Shown in pieces: positions 1 to 7,292 of a stretch of 8,791 nt of DNA; position 1 is the stretch's first letter, and every line of letters starts with the position of its first letter. The position numbers and the translations under genes are program-made. The notes beneath the pieces were generated by a model, which was not told where the DNA came from, searched no databases, and was given only the letters and a program-made list of their open reading frames with translations. The DNA comes from Lachnospiraceae bacterium (GTDB lineage: Bacteria; Bacillota; Clostridia; Lachnospirales; Lachnospiraceae): assembly GCA_022790905.1 (NCBI GenBank), contig JAAVYC010000226.1:1-8791 (forward strand). The letters are read 5' to 3'.

Positions 1-1936
1 GCTCTGCCAACTCCTCCTGCGTCAATCCGCCAAACCAAGAAGACAGTACCGCAGCGAGCGGGATATCCTGCCTCGGATTATCCAACACAGCGAGATAACT
101 CAAAAGTATCTGAATTTCCTGCGTGGAAAAATATCCCGTCTTCGATACGGCATGCGCCGGAATTCCCATCCGTCCGAGTTCGGCTGCCATCGCTTCTGCA
201 TCGTTTCCGGGACTCCGAAGTAAAATAACGATATCCGAATAATTGGCCTTTCTTAAAATGCCTGTTTTTTTATCCGTAATGGGATATCGGTTGTACAGAA
301 TCTGGATTTTTTCACCGATGGCCCTCGCCTCTAGTGAATTGCGCTCTATTTTTTCCTCGCCGTTTTCTGTCTCCACCAAAATCATTTCCGTACGGCTGTT
401 CTCTCCTTCTGGAAGAGACGTATAATCGGCGCCTGGATAGAGCGCCGTATCCTGATTATACTCCACTCTCCCCAGATCTTTTCCCATAATCTTATAGAAA
501 ATATCGTTAACCGTCTCCAAGACGATTGTTCTGCTCCGAAAATTTTTGTGCAGCTCTATTTTTTGATATTTGCTGTCCTCTTTACTGTAAGTCTCATACT
601 TTTCCATAAATAATTCCGGTCTCGCCAGACGAAAACGATAAATACTTTGTTTGACATCTCCCACCATAAACATATTTGGCGCCTGCTCTTTGGCAATGGA
701 CGTCAAAATTGCCTCCTGTAAATAATTGCTGTCCTGATACTCATCAATCATGATTTCCTCATAAAAATCACAAAATTCTTTTGCAATCGCAGTGGGCTGT
801 TTCGTTTCTCTGTCTACAAGAATCTCTAACGCAAAGTGCTCAATATCCGAAAAATCCACGATATTTTTTTTCCTTTTTTCTCCGGCATAGGCTTCCCCAT
901 AGGACTTCGTCAACTGAATCAGCATTTGTATCAGCGGCAATTGACGGCATAAAGACTCCTGCAGCTCTTCTCTTGTCTGAAAAAAGAGCTTCTCTTTACA
1001 CTCCTCGATCGCCATTTTCATCTCTTCTCTGACTGTCTTTACTCTATTTTGTTTTTCTATGCTCCCCTCATAATTTCTCGCCGCTTTTAACTTTGCATAA
1101 CTCTTTACTTCCGAAAGTGCCCTCTCAATCTCCTCATAATTTTCCTGCTCTAATAAACGGCTTACCAATTCTAAATCACTCTCAACAGCCGCTGCATACA
1201 TATTGGGGCCGTCTGTATCCTGTGTCAATTCCCATGCCTTTTGCAATTCCACAAAAACTCCGCTCAGATTGCTGTGGTAATATGCAAGGGCACATCTTAC
1301 CCACTCTATTTCATCGAAGTTCTGTTCTGCCTTTTCATAATCTTCTTCTAACCTCTCTAACCACTCTGTCGCCCATGGATTCGATTCCGCCGCCTGGAAA
1401 AGATCCGCTATCATATTTCGCACGTTTTTATCGCTCTTTGCCGTGGCATATGATTCCATAAATTGAAAAAAAGACTGGTCCTCTCCATTATAAAATGCTT
1501 CTAATACCGCATTCATCACATCTTCTCTTAAAAGTTCTAACTCCCCTTCATCTGCAATCCGAAATCCCGGTTCGAGATCAATCTGATGAAAATAATTGCG
1601 GACAATATAGAGACAGAAACTGTCGATCGTCGTAATTTTTGCATTGTGAATCAGAGATTGCTGCCTCTGTAAATGCAGATTTTCCGGCTCTGTCTCCAAT
1701 TCCTTTTCTATCGCATCTCCAATTCGCTCCCGCATCTCTGCAGCAGCCGCATTTGTGAAGGTCACAACCAACAGACGATCCACATCTACCGGATTTTTTT
1801 CATCTGTAATTCGCTTTATGATTCGCTCTACTAAAACTGCCGTTTTGCCAGATCCTGCCGCCGCTGAGACGAGAATATTCCGATCCCTCAATGTAATGAC
1901 TTGCTGCTGTTCTTTTGTCCATTCCACTCCTGTCAC
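1..1936 (-). CDS. addA: ATP-dependent helicase/nuclease subunit A, AddA (N-terminal part, cut by window edge)
   Basis: This is the UvrD-like superfamily 1A helicase subunit of AddAB, which unwinds and degrades double-strand DNA ends for RecA-dependent repair in the cytoplasm. I translated the minus strand from GTG at 1936. It reads EWTKEQQQVITLRDRNILV, then Walker A AAGSGKT (residues 26-32), motif Ia VVTFTNAAAAEM (57-68), TIDSFC (D105), Walker B IDEYQD (D398-E399), motif III GDVKQSIYRFR (426-436) and NFRSR (465-469). The frame is open to base 1, giving 645 codons of the roughly 1200 usual for AddA. The second helicase domain's end and the C-terminal RecB-like nuclease domain lie outside the window. 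The GTG at 1936 is chosen because GAGAGG lies 7 nt upstream and it forms a GTGA overlap with the addB stop. A second GTG at 1927 is possible but worse placed, and an in-frame TGA lies just upstream at 1939-1937. The gene is co-transcribed with addB. Confidence 0.95.
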   Translation of the reverse strand, partial: MTGVEWTKEQQQVITLRDRNILVSAAAGSGKTAVLVERIIKRITDEKNPVDVDRLLVVTFTNAAAAEMRERIGDAIEKELETEPENLHLQRQQSLIHNAKITTIDSFCLYIVRNYFHQIDLEPGFRIADEGELELLREDVMNAVLEAFYNGEDQSFFQFMESYATAKSDKNVRNMIADLFQAAESNPWATEWLERLEEDYEKAEQNFDEIEWVRCALAYYHSNLSGVFVELQKAWELTQDTDGPNMYAAAVESDLELVSRLLEQENYEEIERALSEVKSYAKLKAARNYEGSIEKQNRVKTVREEMKMAIEECKEKLFFQTREELQESLCRQLPLIQMLIQLTKSYGEAYAGEKRKKNIVDFSDIEHFALEILVDRETKQPTAIAKEFCDFYEEIMIDEYQDSNYLQEAILTSIAKEQAPNMFMVGDVKQSIYRFRLARPELFMEKYETYSKEDSKYQKIELHKNFRSRTIVLETVNDIFYKIMGKDLGRVEYNQDTALYPGADYTSLPEGENSRTEMILVETENGEEKIERNSLEARAIGEKIQILYNRYPITDKKTGILRKANYSDIVILLRSPGNDAEAMAAELGRMGIPAHAVSKTGYFSTQEIQILLSYLAVLDNPRQDIPLAAVLSSWFGGLTQEELAE

Positions 1937-1949
1937 TCACCATCCTCTC
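1933..1949 (-). promoter_or_regulatory. addA ribosome binding site and 4-nt addB/addA overlap
   Basis: GAGAGG at 1949-1944 sits 7 nt before the GTG start of addA at 1936. The same GTGA contains the addB stop TGA (1935-1933). This arrangement suggests translational coupling, which would keep the two subunits in balance. It also decides the addA start against the GTG at 1927, which has only a too-close AGGA upstream. Confidence 0.75.
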
Positions 1950-4900
1950 GTTCTGCCAAATCTGCCTCAATTTTCCGAAAGATCTCTTCCTCTTTGACGC
2001 TCTTTTCCAATTTGCGATACGTATATCCCGGTATCTTTTCGTCAAATCCGCAGACACTTCTGTAACCGCAGTAATCACATCCACTCTTTTTGTCCTGTAA
2101 ATATGGATTTACCGCGGTATTTCCGCCCATCATTCCATTTCCAAGTTCCCTGATTTTTTCCTGTACATAATTTCCAAGATTTAAAAATGTCTCAGCCGGA
2201 AACGCTTTTGAGACCGCTGAAAGACTCCCGTCCTTTTTCAATTTCACTGGAATTACCGCAGAACTGCTTCCCATCTGTGTGTCCATTGCGCGGTAGACCG
2301 CCTCTTCGCTGTTCACAATTCCATCTAACTTCAACTGTTCTAACATAGCTTCCGCAATCTCTTCCTGGCTCATACCCAGCCTGCCCTCTACATAGGGATC
2401 ATCTACATGATAATAGAAAATACCTGCCGGAATCACTTCTCTATCCGCATGTTTCTTTTTCGTTACTTCTAGCGCCGCATTGAGATAGACCACAAGCTGT
2501 AATTGGAGTCCATGATAGAGGTTGATCAATTGAAAATTCGTGCTGCCAGTCTTATAGTCCACGATCTTTACATAGACCTTGTCTTCTGATGTATAAGTGT
2601 CCACGCGGTCAATTCTGCCCCGCAGATTCATACGTTCTTCCCCGCTCAAAACAAACTGTGCTGCCTCTAGATGGTCCGCTGACGAAAACGCAACTTCATA
2701 ACCCTCCGGGCGAAAAGCTCCCCTTTGTACCTGCTCTGTCAGAGTCCGAATAGTCCGGTGATAGGCTTTTCTCATCTGCTCTATCAAAAAATTGCCCTTT
2801 TTTGTATCAAATGTCTCCTCCACTTTATTTTTCTCTAGCGAAGCGGAAAAAGACTCCATCTCTAATCTCTCACTGGTCTCTAAATCCAGCTCATTCCATG
2901 TGAGCCCTTCTCTTCTGAGACCTCTGGAAAAATCTTCAATCGCCGCGTGAAAAACATTTCCAAAATCCGCAGGTGTAAACTCCTGTATCTGACGTTCCGT
3001 AAGCCCCAGCCCATATTGTAAATAATGCGCGCAGGCACAGGCAGCATAGCGCTCTAATCTGGTCACACTGCTCTCAAGCACTTTTCCATACAATTCATGG
3101 ATCAATCCCTTTGGCAGCGGCTTCGCACGGTAAGTCGTAAAAGCAGTATCCACAAGGCGCATAATCGGAGCCGCCCATGTCTCATGTTCCATATACCAGC
3201 GTGTAAGCGTTTTCCACTCTGAAAGCTCTTCCTCTTTTCCTCTCTCCTGTAACCCTTCTAAAAAATAGGGAAGACTGCTCTTTGGCGTTGCCAAAGTAAA
3301 TCCTCTCTCGTAGTCCTCACCGACCTCAATATCCGGATATAATTTGCGCATCTGAGCAATCAAATAGGAGGGCCGAATTGCTTTTCCCTGCACATCTACG
3401 CGCGAAAACGTTAAAATCAATTTTTTCTGCGGCTTTGTCAGATTCAGATACAGATAAAACTTTTGGATAAAGGTTCTCTCTCTCGGCGTTGGGGCAAGCT
3501 GCACTTCTCTTGCCGCTAGCCTCTCTCTTTCTAATCCTGAAATAATTCCTCCATCCGCTGCGGACTTTGGCACAATCCCGTCATTGACTCCCGTAAAAAT
3601 AAGCACTTTGATATCGTCCAAACGTGTCCTCTCGATATCACCCAATACGACACAGTCATACCCTGGAGGAATAACCCCTACCTCTGCCGCCTCAAATCCT
3701 GCATCCAGAATATCTGCATATTCCTCCACCGTGAGACACTCTTCGCCCAAAAACTCTACGACTTTATCAAACAATTCCATCACGATCCGATAAATCTGTT
3801 CATACTCCTTTGCCGTGGTATAATCGCGCGCTCTCTCAAATTCTTCTTTTTGTGCATGAAGCTTTTGTTCTATCCCATGCAGGTCGATAAATTCATAAAA
3901 TAACTCCGTCTTTTCTCTTATTGTCATCTTTTTTTTCGCAAGTCCTTTCAGAAGGGAGGCATATCTCATAAAATGTTCTCTGATACCATTTAATTCTGCT
4001 AATTCCTCCTCTCCATATCCTCTTGGACATCTCTCAAATTCTGCGTTCCATTTTCGGTAGCCTCGGATATTTACCGCTAAAATATAATTTTCTATCTTAT
4101 CAATCTCTTCCGTATTCAATCCACTAAGTCCCGTTCTAAAGTAGCGCATAACACTCTCATAAGAAAAGTTTTCCTCTAACATTTCCAGGGAAGCCCGCAA
4201 AAATTCAATAAACGGATGAAAGAGAATCGTCTTTTTTTCGTCCACAAAATAGGGAATTCCATAGGTCGGGAAAATCTCTTTAATGTAATTCGCATAGGTC
4301 GGAGCATCTCCTGAGACAATGGCAAAATCTCGGTAACGATAACCTTCTTCCCTGACCATTCGATGAATACAGGCTGCCGTATAGATTAATTCTTCTCTTG
4401 GATTTAAAAGACTTTGAACTAAAATCTCTTCCTGTTCTTTTGGATAAGCTTTCCAACTGCTCCGAAATAGATTTTCTTCAAGATGACGAAGAGCGGGCGA
4501 ATCCAAAAAACGATGGTTTTTTCCCTCTCCTACCCAGATTGGCTCTAACATCTCACATCCGTTTTCATTGGCAAGTTTCATAAGAGCTTGTACCATTTTA
4601 CTGCTCATATGAAATAGCTCCTGCATTTTCTGTACCCGATAAGGATCTTCCCCTTCCTCCATTGTCACAGCCGCCCAGATACGATCTGTCAATGGAAACA
4701 ATGTCTCTAATAGCCGAATCTGTACCGGTGTAAATCCGGTGAATCCATCGAAGATCAGATTGCAGTCTTTTAACATCTCAGAGCGGTCCGCTACCTTTGC
4801 ACACTCCTCCAAGATCTCCTCCGATGTGACATACCCTCCTCTTAAATATTCTAAAAATTCCCGGTAAATCAACAGTACATCCCGCATCTTTGAGCGAAAT

Positions 4901-5352
4901 GCATAGGAATACTCTTCATCTTCCACCCAGTCCTCTATATTTTCCGGAGCAATCTGATATTGCATAAATTCTGAAATGAGTGACTTTATCTCGCCGATAT
5001 AGCCCATTTTTTTCAGATTACTCCCCAATACTTTCATCTCTTCCCAATACTTCTGTGCCAGTTTTCTCAAAATCAGATTCTTTCCCGTCTCTTCCAGCAC
5101 ACGCATCTGGTACATTCCCAATTCATCAAACACTCGAAACGCAAGTCTCTCAAAACTCAGTACATCAATGTTCATAATCGAATGATTTTCACTCAATTCC
5201 ACGAGTTCCTTTTGCGTCTGCATTGTGAACTGTTCCGGCACAATCAGCAAAAAGTCCTTTGTCCGATCCTTTTTCGCTTCTTCTATGATTTTATGATATA
5301 AATAATAGGACTTTCCGCCGCCGGAAGGTCCAAATATAAACTGTAATGACAT
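1933..5352 (-). CDS. addB: ATP-dependent helicase/nuclease subunit B, AddB
   Basis: This is the 1139-aa partner of AddA. In the AddAB family, AddB is helicase-like in fold. It helps recognise Chi and carries a second RecB-family nuclease held by an iron-sulfur cluster. Visible signatures are a Walker A GPSGGGKS at residues 8-15, a C-terminal nuclease core with GRIDRVD (D915), VDYKTG (D932, K934) and QLVVY (Q952-Y956), and cluster ligands C772 (or C774), C1092, C1095 and C1101. The last three form C-x2-C-x5-C, the usual spacing for AddB. The ATG at 5352 is supported by AAGGAG 5 nt upstream (5363-5358). The length is close to that of other Firmicute AddB proteins (about 1150 aa). The gene is intact and is the first gene of the addBA operon. 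A sigma-A-like promoter lies 35-63 nt upstream. One small oddity is that the first ligand region reads YAACACAH, with two candidate cysteines. Confidence 0.97.
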   Translation of the reverse strand: MSLQFIFGPSGGGKSYYLYHKIIEEAKKDRTKDFLLIVPEQFTMQTQKELVELSENHSIMNIDVLSFERLAFRVFDELGMYQMRVLEETGKNLILRKLAQKYWEEMKVLGSNLKKMGYIGEIKSLISEFMQYQIAPENIEDWVEDEEYSYAFRSKMRDVLLIYREFLEYLRGGYVTSEEILEECAKVADRSEMLKDCNLIFDGFTGFTPVQIRLLETLFPLTDRIWAAVTMEEGEDPYRVQKMQELFHMSSKMVQALMKLANENGCEMLEPIWVGEGKNHRFLDSPALRHLEENLFRSSWKAYPKEQEEILVQSLLNPREELIYTAACIHRMVREEGYRYRDFAIVSGDAPTYANYIKEIFPTYGIPYFVDEKKTILFHPFIEFLRASLEMLEENFSYESVMRYFRTGLSGLNTEEIDKIENYILAVNIRGYRKWNAEFERCPRGYGEEELAELNGIREHFMRYASLLKGLAKKKMTIREKTELFYEFIDLHGIEQKLHAQKEEFERARDYTTAKEYEQIYRIVMELFDKVVEFLGEECLTVEEYADILDAGFEAAEVGVIPPGYDCVVLGDIERTRLDDIKVLIFTGVNDGIVPKSAADGGIISGLERERLAAREVQLAPTPRERTFIQKFYLYLNLTKPQKKLILTFSRVDVQGKAIRPSYLIAQMRKLYPDIEVGEDYERGFTLATPKSSLPYFLEGLQERGKEEELSEWKTLTRWYMEHETWAAPIMRLVDTAFTTYRAKPLPKGLIHELYGKVLESSVTRLERYAACACAHYLQYGLGLTERQIQEFTPADFGNVFHAAIEDFSRGLRREGLTWNELDLETSERLEMESFSASLEKNKVEETFDTKKGNFLIEQMRKAYHRTIRTLTEQVQRGAFRPEGYEVAFSSADHLEAAQFVLSGEERMNLRGRIDRVDTYTSEDKVYVKIVDYKTGSTNFQLINLYHGLQLQLVVYLNAALEVTKKKHADREVIPAGIFYYHVDDPYVEGRLGMSQEEIAEAMLEQLKLDGIVNSEEAVYRAMDTQMGSSSAVIPVKLKKDGSLSAVSKAFPAETFLNLGNYVQEKIRELGNGMMGGNTAVNPYLQDKKSGCDYCGYRSVCGFDEKIPGYTYRKLEKSVKEEEIFRKIEADLAEREDGE

Positions 5353-5386
5353 GGGTTCTCCTTGCTTTTTTGTTTCTTCTAACTGT

Positions 5387-5415
5387 ATTATATACTGGAT
5401 GCCTGCTGCTTACAA
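5387..5415 (-). promoter_or_regulatory. Candidate sigma-A promoter of addBA
   Basis: On the minus strand, TTGTAA (5415-5410, 4/6 match to TTGACA) and a perfect TATAAT (5392-5387) are separated by exactly 17 nt. Transcription would begin near 5380 and give a leader of about 28 nt before the addB ATG. The upstream rubrerythrin terminator separates this unit from the gene before it, which supports an independent promoter. Confidence 0.7.
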
Positions 5416-5439
5416 TGCGTAAAAAATAATACAAACCAC

Positions 5440-5492
5440 AAAAAAGGAGCATATCATAACCCAATAATCGTTATAATATGCTCTCTCTTTTT
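5440..5492 (-). terminator. Rho-independent terminator of the rubrerythrin gene (symmetrical)
   Basis: The arms 5447-5460 (GAGCATATCATAAC) and 5470-5483 (GTTATAATATGCTC) pair over 14 bp with one C/A mismatch, around a 9-nt loop. Read on the minus strand the stem is followed by CC and six T (5445-5440), and it lies about 58 nt after the rubrerythrin stop. The plus strand has five T at 5488-5492 shortly after the stem, so it could work in both directions, but no plus-strand gene reads into it. The 188 nt between rubrerythrin and addB hold only this and the addB promoter. Confidence 0.85.
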
Positions 5493-5540
5493 AGTATAAG
5501 ACACCAACAAATAACTTTTTCATCTATCTCTCGATCTATT

Positions 5541-6080
5541 TTAGTAATTCTCAGCTTTTACCTGGAAATGAGCCTGCGGGTGGTCACATACAGGACAAAC
5601 TTCCGGAGCCTTCTTTCCAACACAGATATGTCCACAGTTTGCACACTGCCAAACAACATCTCCATCTTTCGAGAACACCATATCACCCTTTACATTTGCT
5701 AACAGCTTGCGATATCTCTCCTCATGTTCCTTCTCAATTGCAGCAACGCCTTCAAATAAAGCGGCAATCTCATCGAATCCTTCTTCCTTTGCCTCTTTTG
5801 CAAATGTAGCGTACATATCTGTCCACTCAAAATTCTCGCCCTCTGCTGCTGCCTCAAGATTTTCAATTGTACTTCCCACAGAACCGCCGTTTAATAACTT
5901 ATACCACATTTTTGCATGCTCTTTTTCATTTGCTGCTGTCTCTTCAAAAATGTTAGCAATCTGTACATATCCGTCTTTTTTTGCTTTTGATGCGAAATAT
6001 GTATATTTATTTCTTGCCTGGGACTCTCCCGCAAATGCTGTCTGTAAGTTTGCCTCTGTCTTTGTACCTTTTAAATTCAT
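5541..6080 (-). CDS. rbr: Rubrerythrin
   Basis: This is a non-haem iron peroxidase of anaerobes that reduces hydrogen peroxide to water in the cytoplasm, using electrons passed through a rubredoxin-like domain. The protein has 179 aa. The ferritin-like four-helix domain (about 1-130) carries the di-iron ligand pattern E19 (AFAGESQARN), E52/H55 (EKEH), E82/E85 (GENFEWTDMY) and E116/H119 (EKEH). The C-terminal rubredoxin-type domain has C146-x2-C149 and C162-x2-C165 with the characteristic ending HPQAHF. The order and lengths match classical rubrerythrin such as that of Desulfovibrio. An in-frame ATG five codons upstream (6095) is rejected as the start, because the GGAGG (6093-6089) that would be the ribosome binding site overlaps it and is ideally spaced for the ATG at 6080. 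The gene is monocistronic, with its own promoter and terminator. Regulation by a peroxide-sensing repressor is likely by analogy. Confidence 0.97.
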   Translation of the reverse strand: MNLKGTKTEANLQTAFAGESQARNKYTYFASKAKKDGYVQIANIFEETAANEKEHAKMWYKLLNGGSVGSTIENLEAAAEGENFEWTDMYATFAKEAKEEGFDEIAALFEGVAAIEKEHEERYRKLLANVKGDMVFSKDGDVVWQCANCGHICVGKKAPEVCPVCDHPQAHFQVKAENY

Positions 6081-6088
6081 TCTATTAT

Positions 6089-6093
6089 CCTCC
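6089..6093 (-). promoter_or_regulatory. rbr ribosome binding site that fixes the start
   Basis: GGAGG on the minus strand lies 8 nt before the ATG at 6080. It overlaps the upstream in-frame ATG at 6095, which has no purine-rich site of its own. This shortens the protein to 179 aa, beginning MNLKGTKTE, as expected for the family. Confidence 0.85.
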
Positions 6094-6105
6094 ATGTCTT
6101 AAAAT

Positions 6106-6133
6106 CAGTAATAGTTACTGTTATTATAATAAC
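6106..6133 (-). promoter_or_regulatory. Candidate operator: two abutting palindromes at the rbr promoter
   Basis: GTTATTATAATAAC (6120-6133) is a perfect 14-nt palindrome covering the -10 region. CAGTAA-TAG-TTACTG (6106-6120) is a perfect 6-3-6 inverted repeat over the predicted start site, and the two share base 6120. On the minus strand, 6129-6115 reads TTATAATAACAGTAA. This fits the PerR box TTATAATnATTATAA at 11 of 14 positions, with a perfect left arm. Control by a Fur/PerR-type repressor is inference; AT-richness makes chance matches easy. Confidence 0.4.
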
Positions 6134-6153
6134 ACTTTTTTTTTAATTGTCAA
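6123..6153 (-). promoter_or_regulatory. Candidate sigma-A promoter of rbr
   Basis: A perfect TTGACA -35 lies at 6153-6148 on the minus strand. Two overlapping -10 choices follow: TATTAT at 6131-6126 (spacing 16) and a perfect TATAAT at 6128-6123 (spacing 19). The spacer contains a run of nine A. The start point would fall near 6115-6120, inside the palindromes described separately. This looks like a strong promoter with room for repressor control. Confidence 0.75.
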
Positions 6154-6179
6154 CACCTTTTCCATAAAAATTTGTCGGA

Positions 6180-6206
6180 ACGCATCTACTTCACTTTCAT
6201 ATAATA
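6180..6206 (+). promoter_or_regulatory. Possible promoter of the GH25-LysM gene
   Basis: TATAAT at 6200-6205 is a good sigma-A -10, but no acceptable -35 is seen 16-18 nt upstream (best match 2/6). The same site reads CATATAATA (6198-6206), fitting the late mother-cell sigma-K form CATAnnnTA, with an AC at 6180-6181 placed 16 nt before it. Either reading leaves a leader of about 50 nt. The evidence is weak for both. Confidence 0.35.
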
Positions 6207-6250
6207 ATGATAGCTCAGAGACGCCAATACTCATACTCATGCGCATGTGA

Positions 6251-6256
6251 AAGGAG
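6251..6256 (+). promoter_or_regulatory. Ribosome binding site of the GH25-LysM gene
   Basis: AAGGAG lies 8 nt before the ATG at 6265. It excludes the in-frame GTG at 6247, which is upstream of and next to this site and has no ribosome binding site of its own. Confidence 0.85.
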
Positions 6257-6264
6257 ATTTTTTT

Positions 6265-7239
6265 ATGACGAATCATATTATCATGACACAAGCCGATGAA
6301 ATCTATCACGGCATCGATGTCAGCAGTTATCAGGGAAATATTGACTTCAACAGTGTGAAAGACTCTGGTATCAAAGCAGTCTACATCAAAGCGGGGGAAG
6401 GCGGCACAATCACAGACCCGTTTTTTGAAAGAAATTACGAAAAGGCAACTGGCGCCGGACTAATTGTGGGATTCTATTACTATGTCACAGCACTCAATCC
6501 AAACGAAGCTAGGGTGCAGGCAAACGATTTTTACGAATTAATCCGCGGAAAATCTTTTACCGCACGTCCTGCTATGGACTATGAAAATTTTAATGGGTTA
6601 GAACGCGAAGACATCAATGAAATCGGAATGGCTTTTTTAAAAGAGCTTGAAAATTTAAGCGGTATCACCCCTATGATCTATACCGATGCGTCTGTCGCCG
6701 AGACCATATGGACAGACGCATTTTCCAAATATCCCCTGTGGCTTGCTGACTACAGCAATCGCGACGAATTTCCGCAGGGCATTACCGTCTGGGATACCTG
6801 GACCGGATATCAGTATTCTGACACGGGTTCTGTTCCAGGTATCACAGGAAACGTAGATATGAATCAGTTTAAAGAGGGCATTCTTTTGGAACAAAGAGAT
6901 GAAAATATTCCTGAAGAAAAGCCTACTGCCACCGAATATATCATCAAACCTGGCGATACCCTCACCTCTATCTCCAAAAAATTCAATGTTGGGATAGACG
7001 CTATCATCCGACTCAACGGTATCCAAAATCCAAACCGTATTTATGCGGGTGAAGTATTAAAAATTCCGCATTCACATCCTGCCGCAGACGAATCAATTCT
7101 CTATACTGTCGCTGCCGGCGATACGCTCTGGGAAATTGCAAGGCGCTACCGGACCAACGTTCCAGCAATCGCAAAACTCAACGGAATTGCAGATCCAAAT
7201 ATGCTCTATATTGGTCAGGTTCTTCGTATTCCTAACTAA
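6265..7239 (+). CDS. GH25 family lysozyme (N-acetylmuramidase) with two C-terminal LysM domains
   Basis: This predicted cell-wall hydrolase cleaves the MurNAc-GlcNAc bond of peptidoglycan. It has 324 aa. The GH25 domain spans about residues 13-205, with the family's catalytic-site pattern GIDVSSYQG (D18), PAMDYENF (D105, E107), WLADYS (159-164) and VDMNQF (197-202). A short Pro/Glu-rich linker (about 210-223) leads to LysM 1 (224-267, IKPGDTLTSISKKF) and LysM 2 (279-322, VAAGDTLWEIARRY), both ending in an IP motif. LysM modules bind N-acetylglucosamine-containing glycans. There is no signal peptide or membrane segment, because the N-terminus is short and polar before the domain starts. The enzyme must therefore leave by lysis or a non-classical route, or act in mother-cell lysis, or be a domesticated endolysin. 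No phage genes are nearby. It stands alone on the plus strand, divergent from rbr and convergent with the DUF1810 gene. Confidence 0.93.
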   Translation: MTNHIIMTQADEIYHGIDVSSYQGNIDFNSVKDSGIKAVYIKAGEGGTITDPFFERNYEKATGAGLIVGFYYYVTALNPNEARVQANDFYELIRGKSFTARPAMDYENFNGLEREDINEIGMAFLKELENLSGITPMIYTDASVAETIWTDAFSKYPLWLADYSNRDEFPQGITVWDTWTGYQYSDTGSVPGITGNVDMNQFKEGILLEQRDENIPEEKPTATEYIIKPGDTLTSISKKFNVGIDAIIRLNGIQNPNRIYAGEVLKIPHSHPAADESILYTVAAGDTLWEIARRYRTNVPAIAKLNGIADPNMLYIGQVLRIPN

Positions 7240-7254
7240 TATTACTGATCGAGC

Positions 7255-7285
7255 AGGAGGCTAGCCATTTATTGACTAGCCTCCT
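7255..7285. terminator. GC-rich hairpin between convergent genes
   Basis: AGGAGGCTAG (7255-7264) and CTAGCCTCCT (7276-7285) form a perfect 10-bp stem with an 11-nt loop. It sits in the 53-nt gap between the GH25-LysM stop (plus) and the DUF1810 stop (minus), where a shared terminator is expected. Neither strand has a T run after the stem, so it may be an atypical terminator or only a 3'-end protecting structure. Confidence 0.6.
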
Positions 7286-7292
7286 CTCAATA

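Noticed and set aside
1093..1461. Open frame of 122 codons on the plus strand
   Set aside because: It lies fully inside addA on the opposite strand, has low-complexity Ser/Leu/Pro-rich content and no recognisable domain; it is a shadow of the coding frame.
1..1936. addA as a truncated pseudogene
   Set aside because: The frame is open without a stop up to the first base of the window and all visible helicase motifs are intact; the gene is cut only by the window edge.
1800..2084. Open frame of 94 codons on the minus strand across the addB/addA junction
   Set aside because: It uses a different frame from both genes, which are clearly real there (Walker A of AddA and the cysteine group of AddB), and has no family resemblance.
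5707..6102. Open frame of 131 codons antisense to rubrerythrin
   Set aside because: It is the complement of a well-conserved gene, with no ribosome binding site and no domain.
6238..6247. CATGCGCATG palindrome in the GH25 leader, next to a repeated ACTCAT
   Set aside because: It is only 10 nt with no extension of the arms, does not cover the ribosome binding site, and is likely chance.
6124..6309. Minus-strand open frame of 61 codons in the rbr/GH25 intergenic region
   Set aside because: It overlaps the start of the GH25 gene and the rbr promoter, lacks a ribosome binding site and looks like translated AT-rich DNA.
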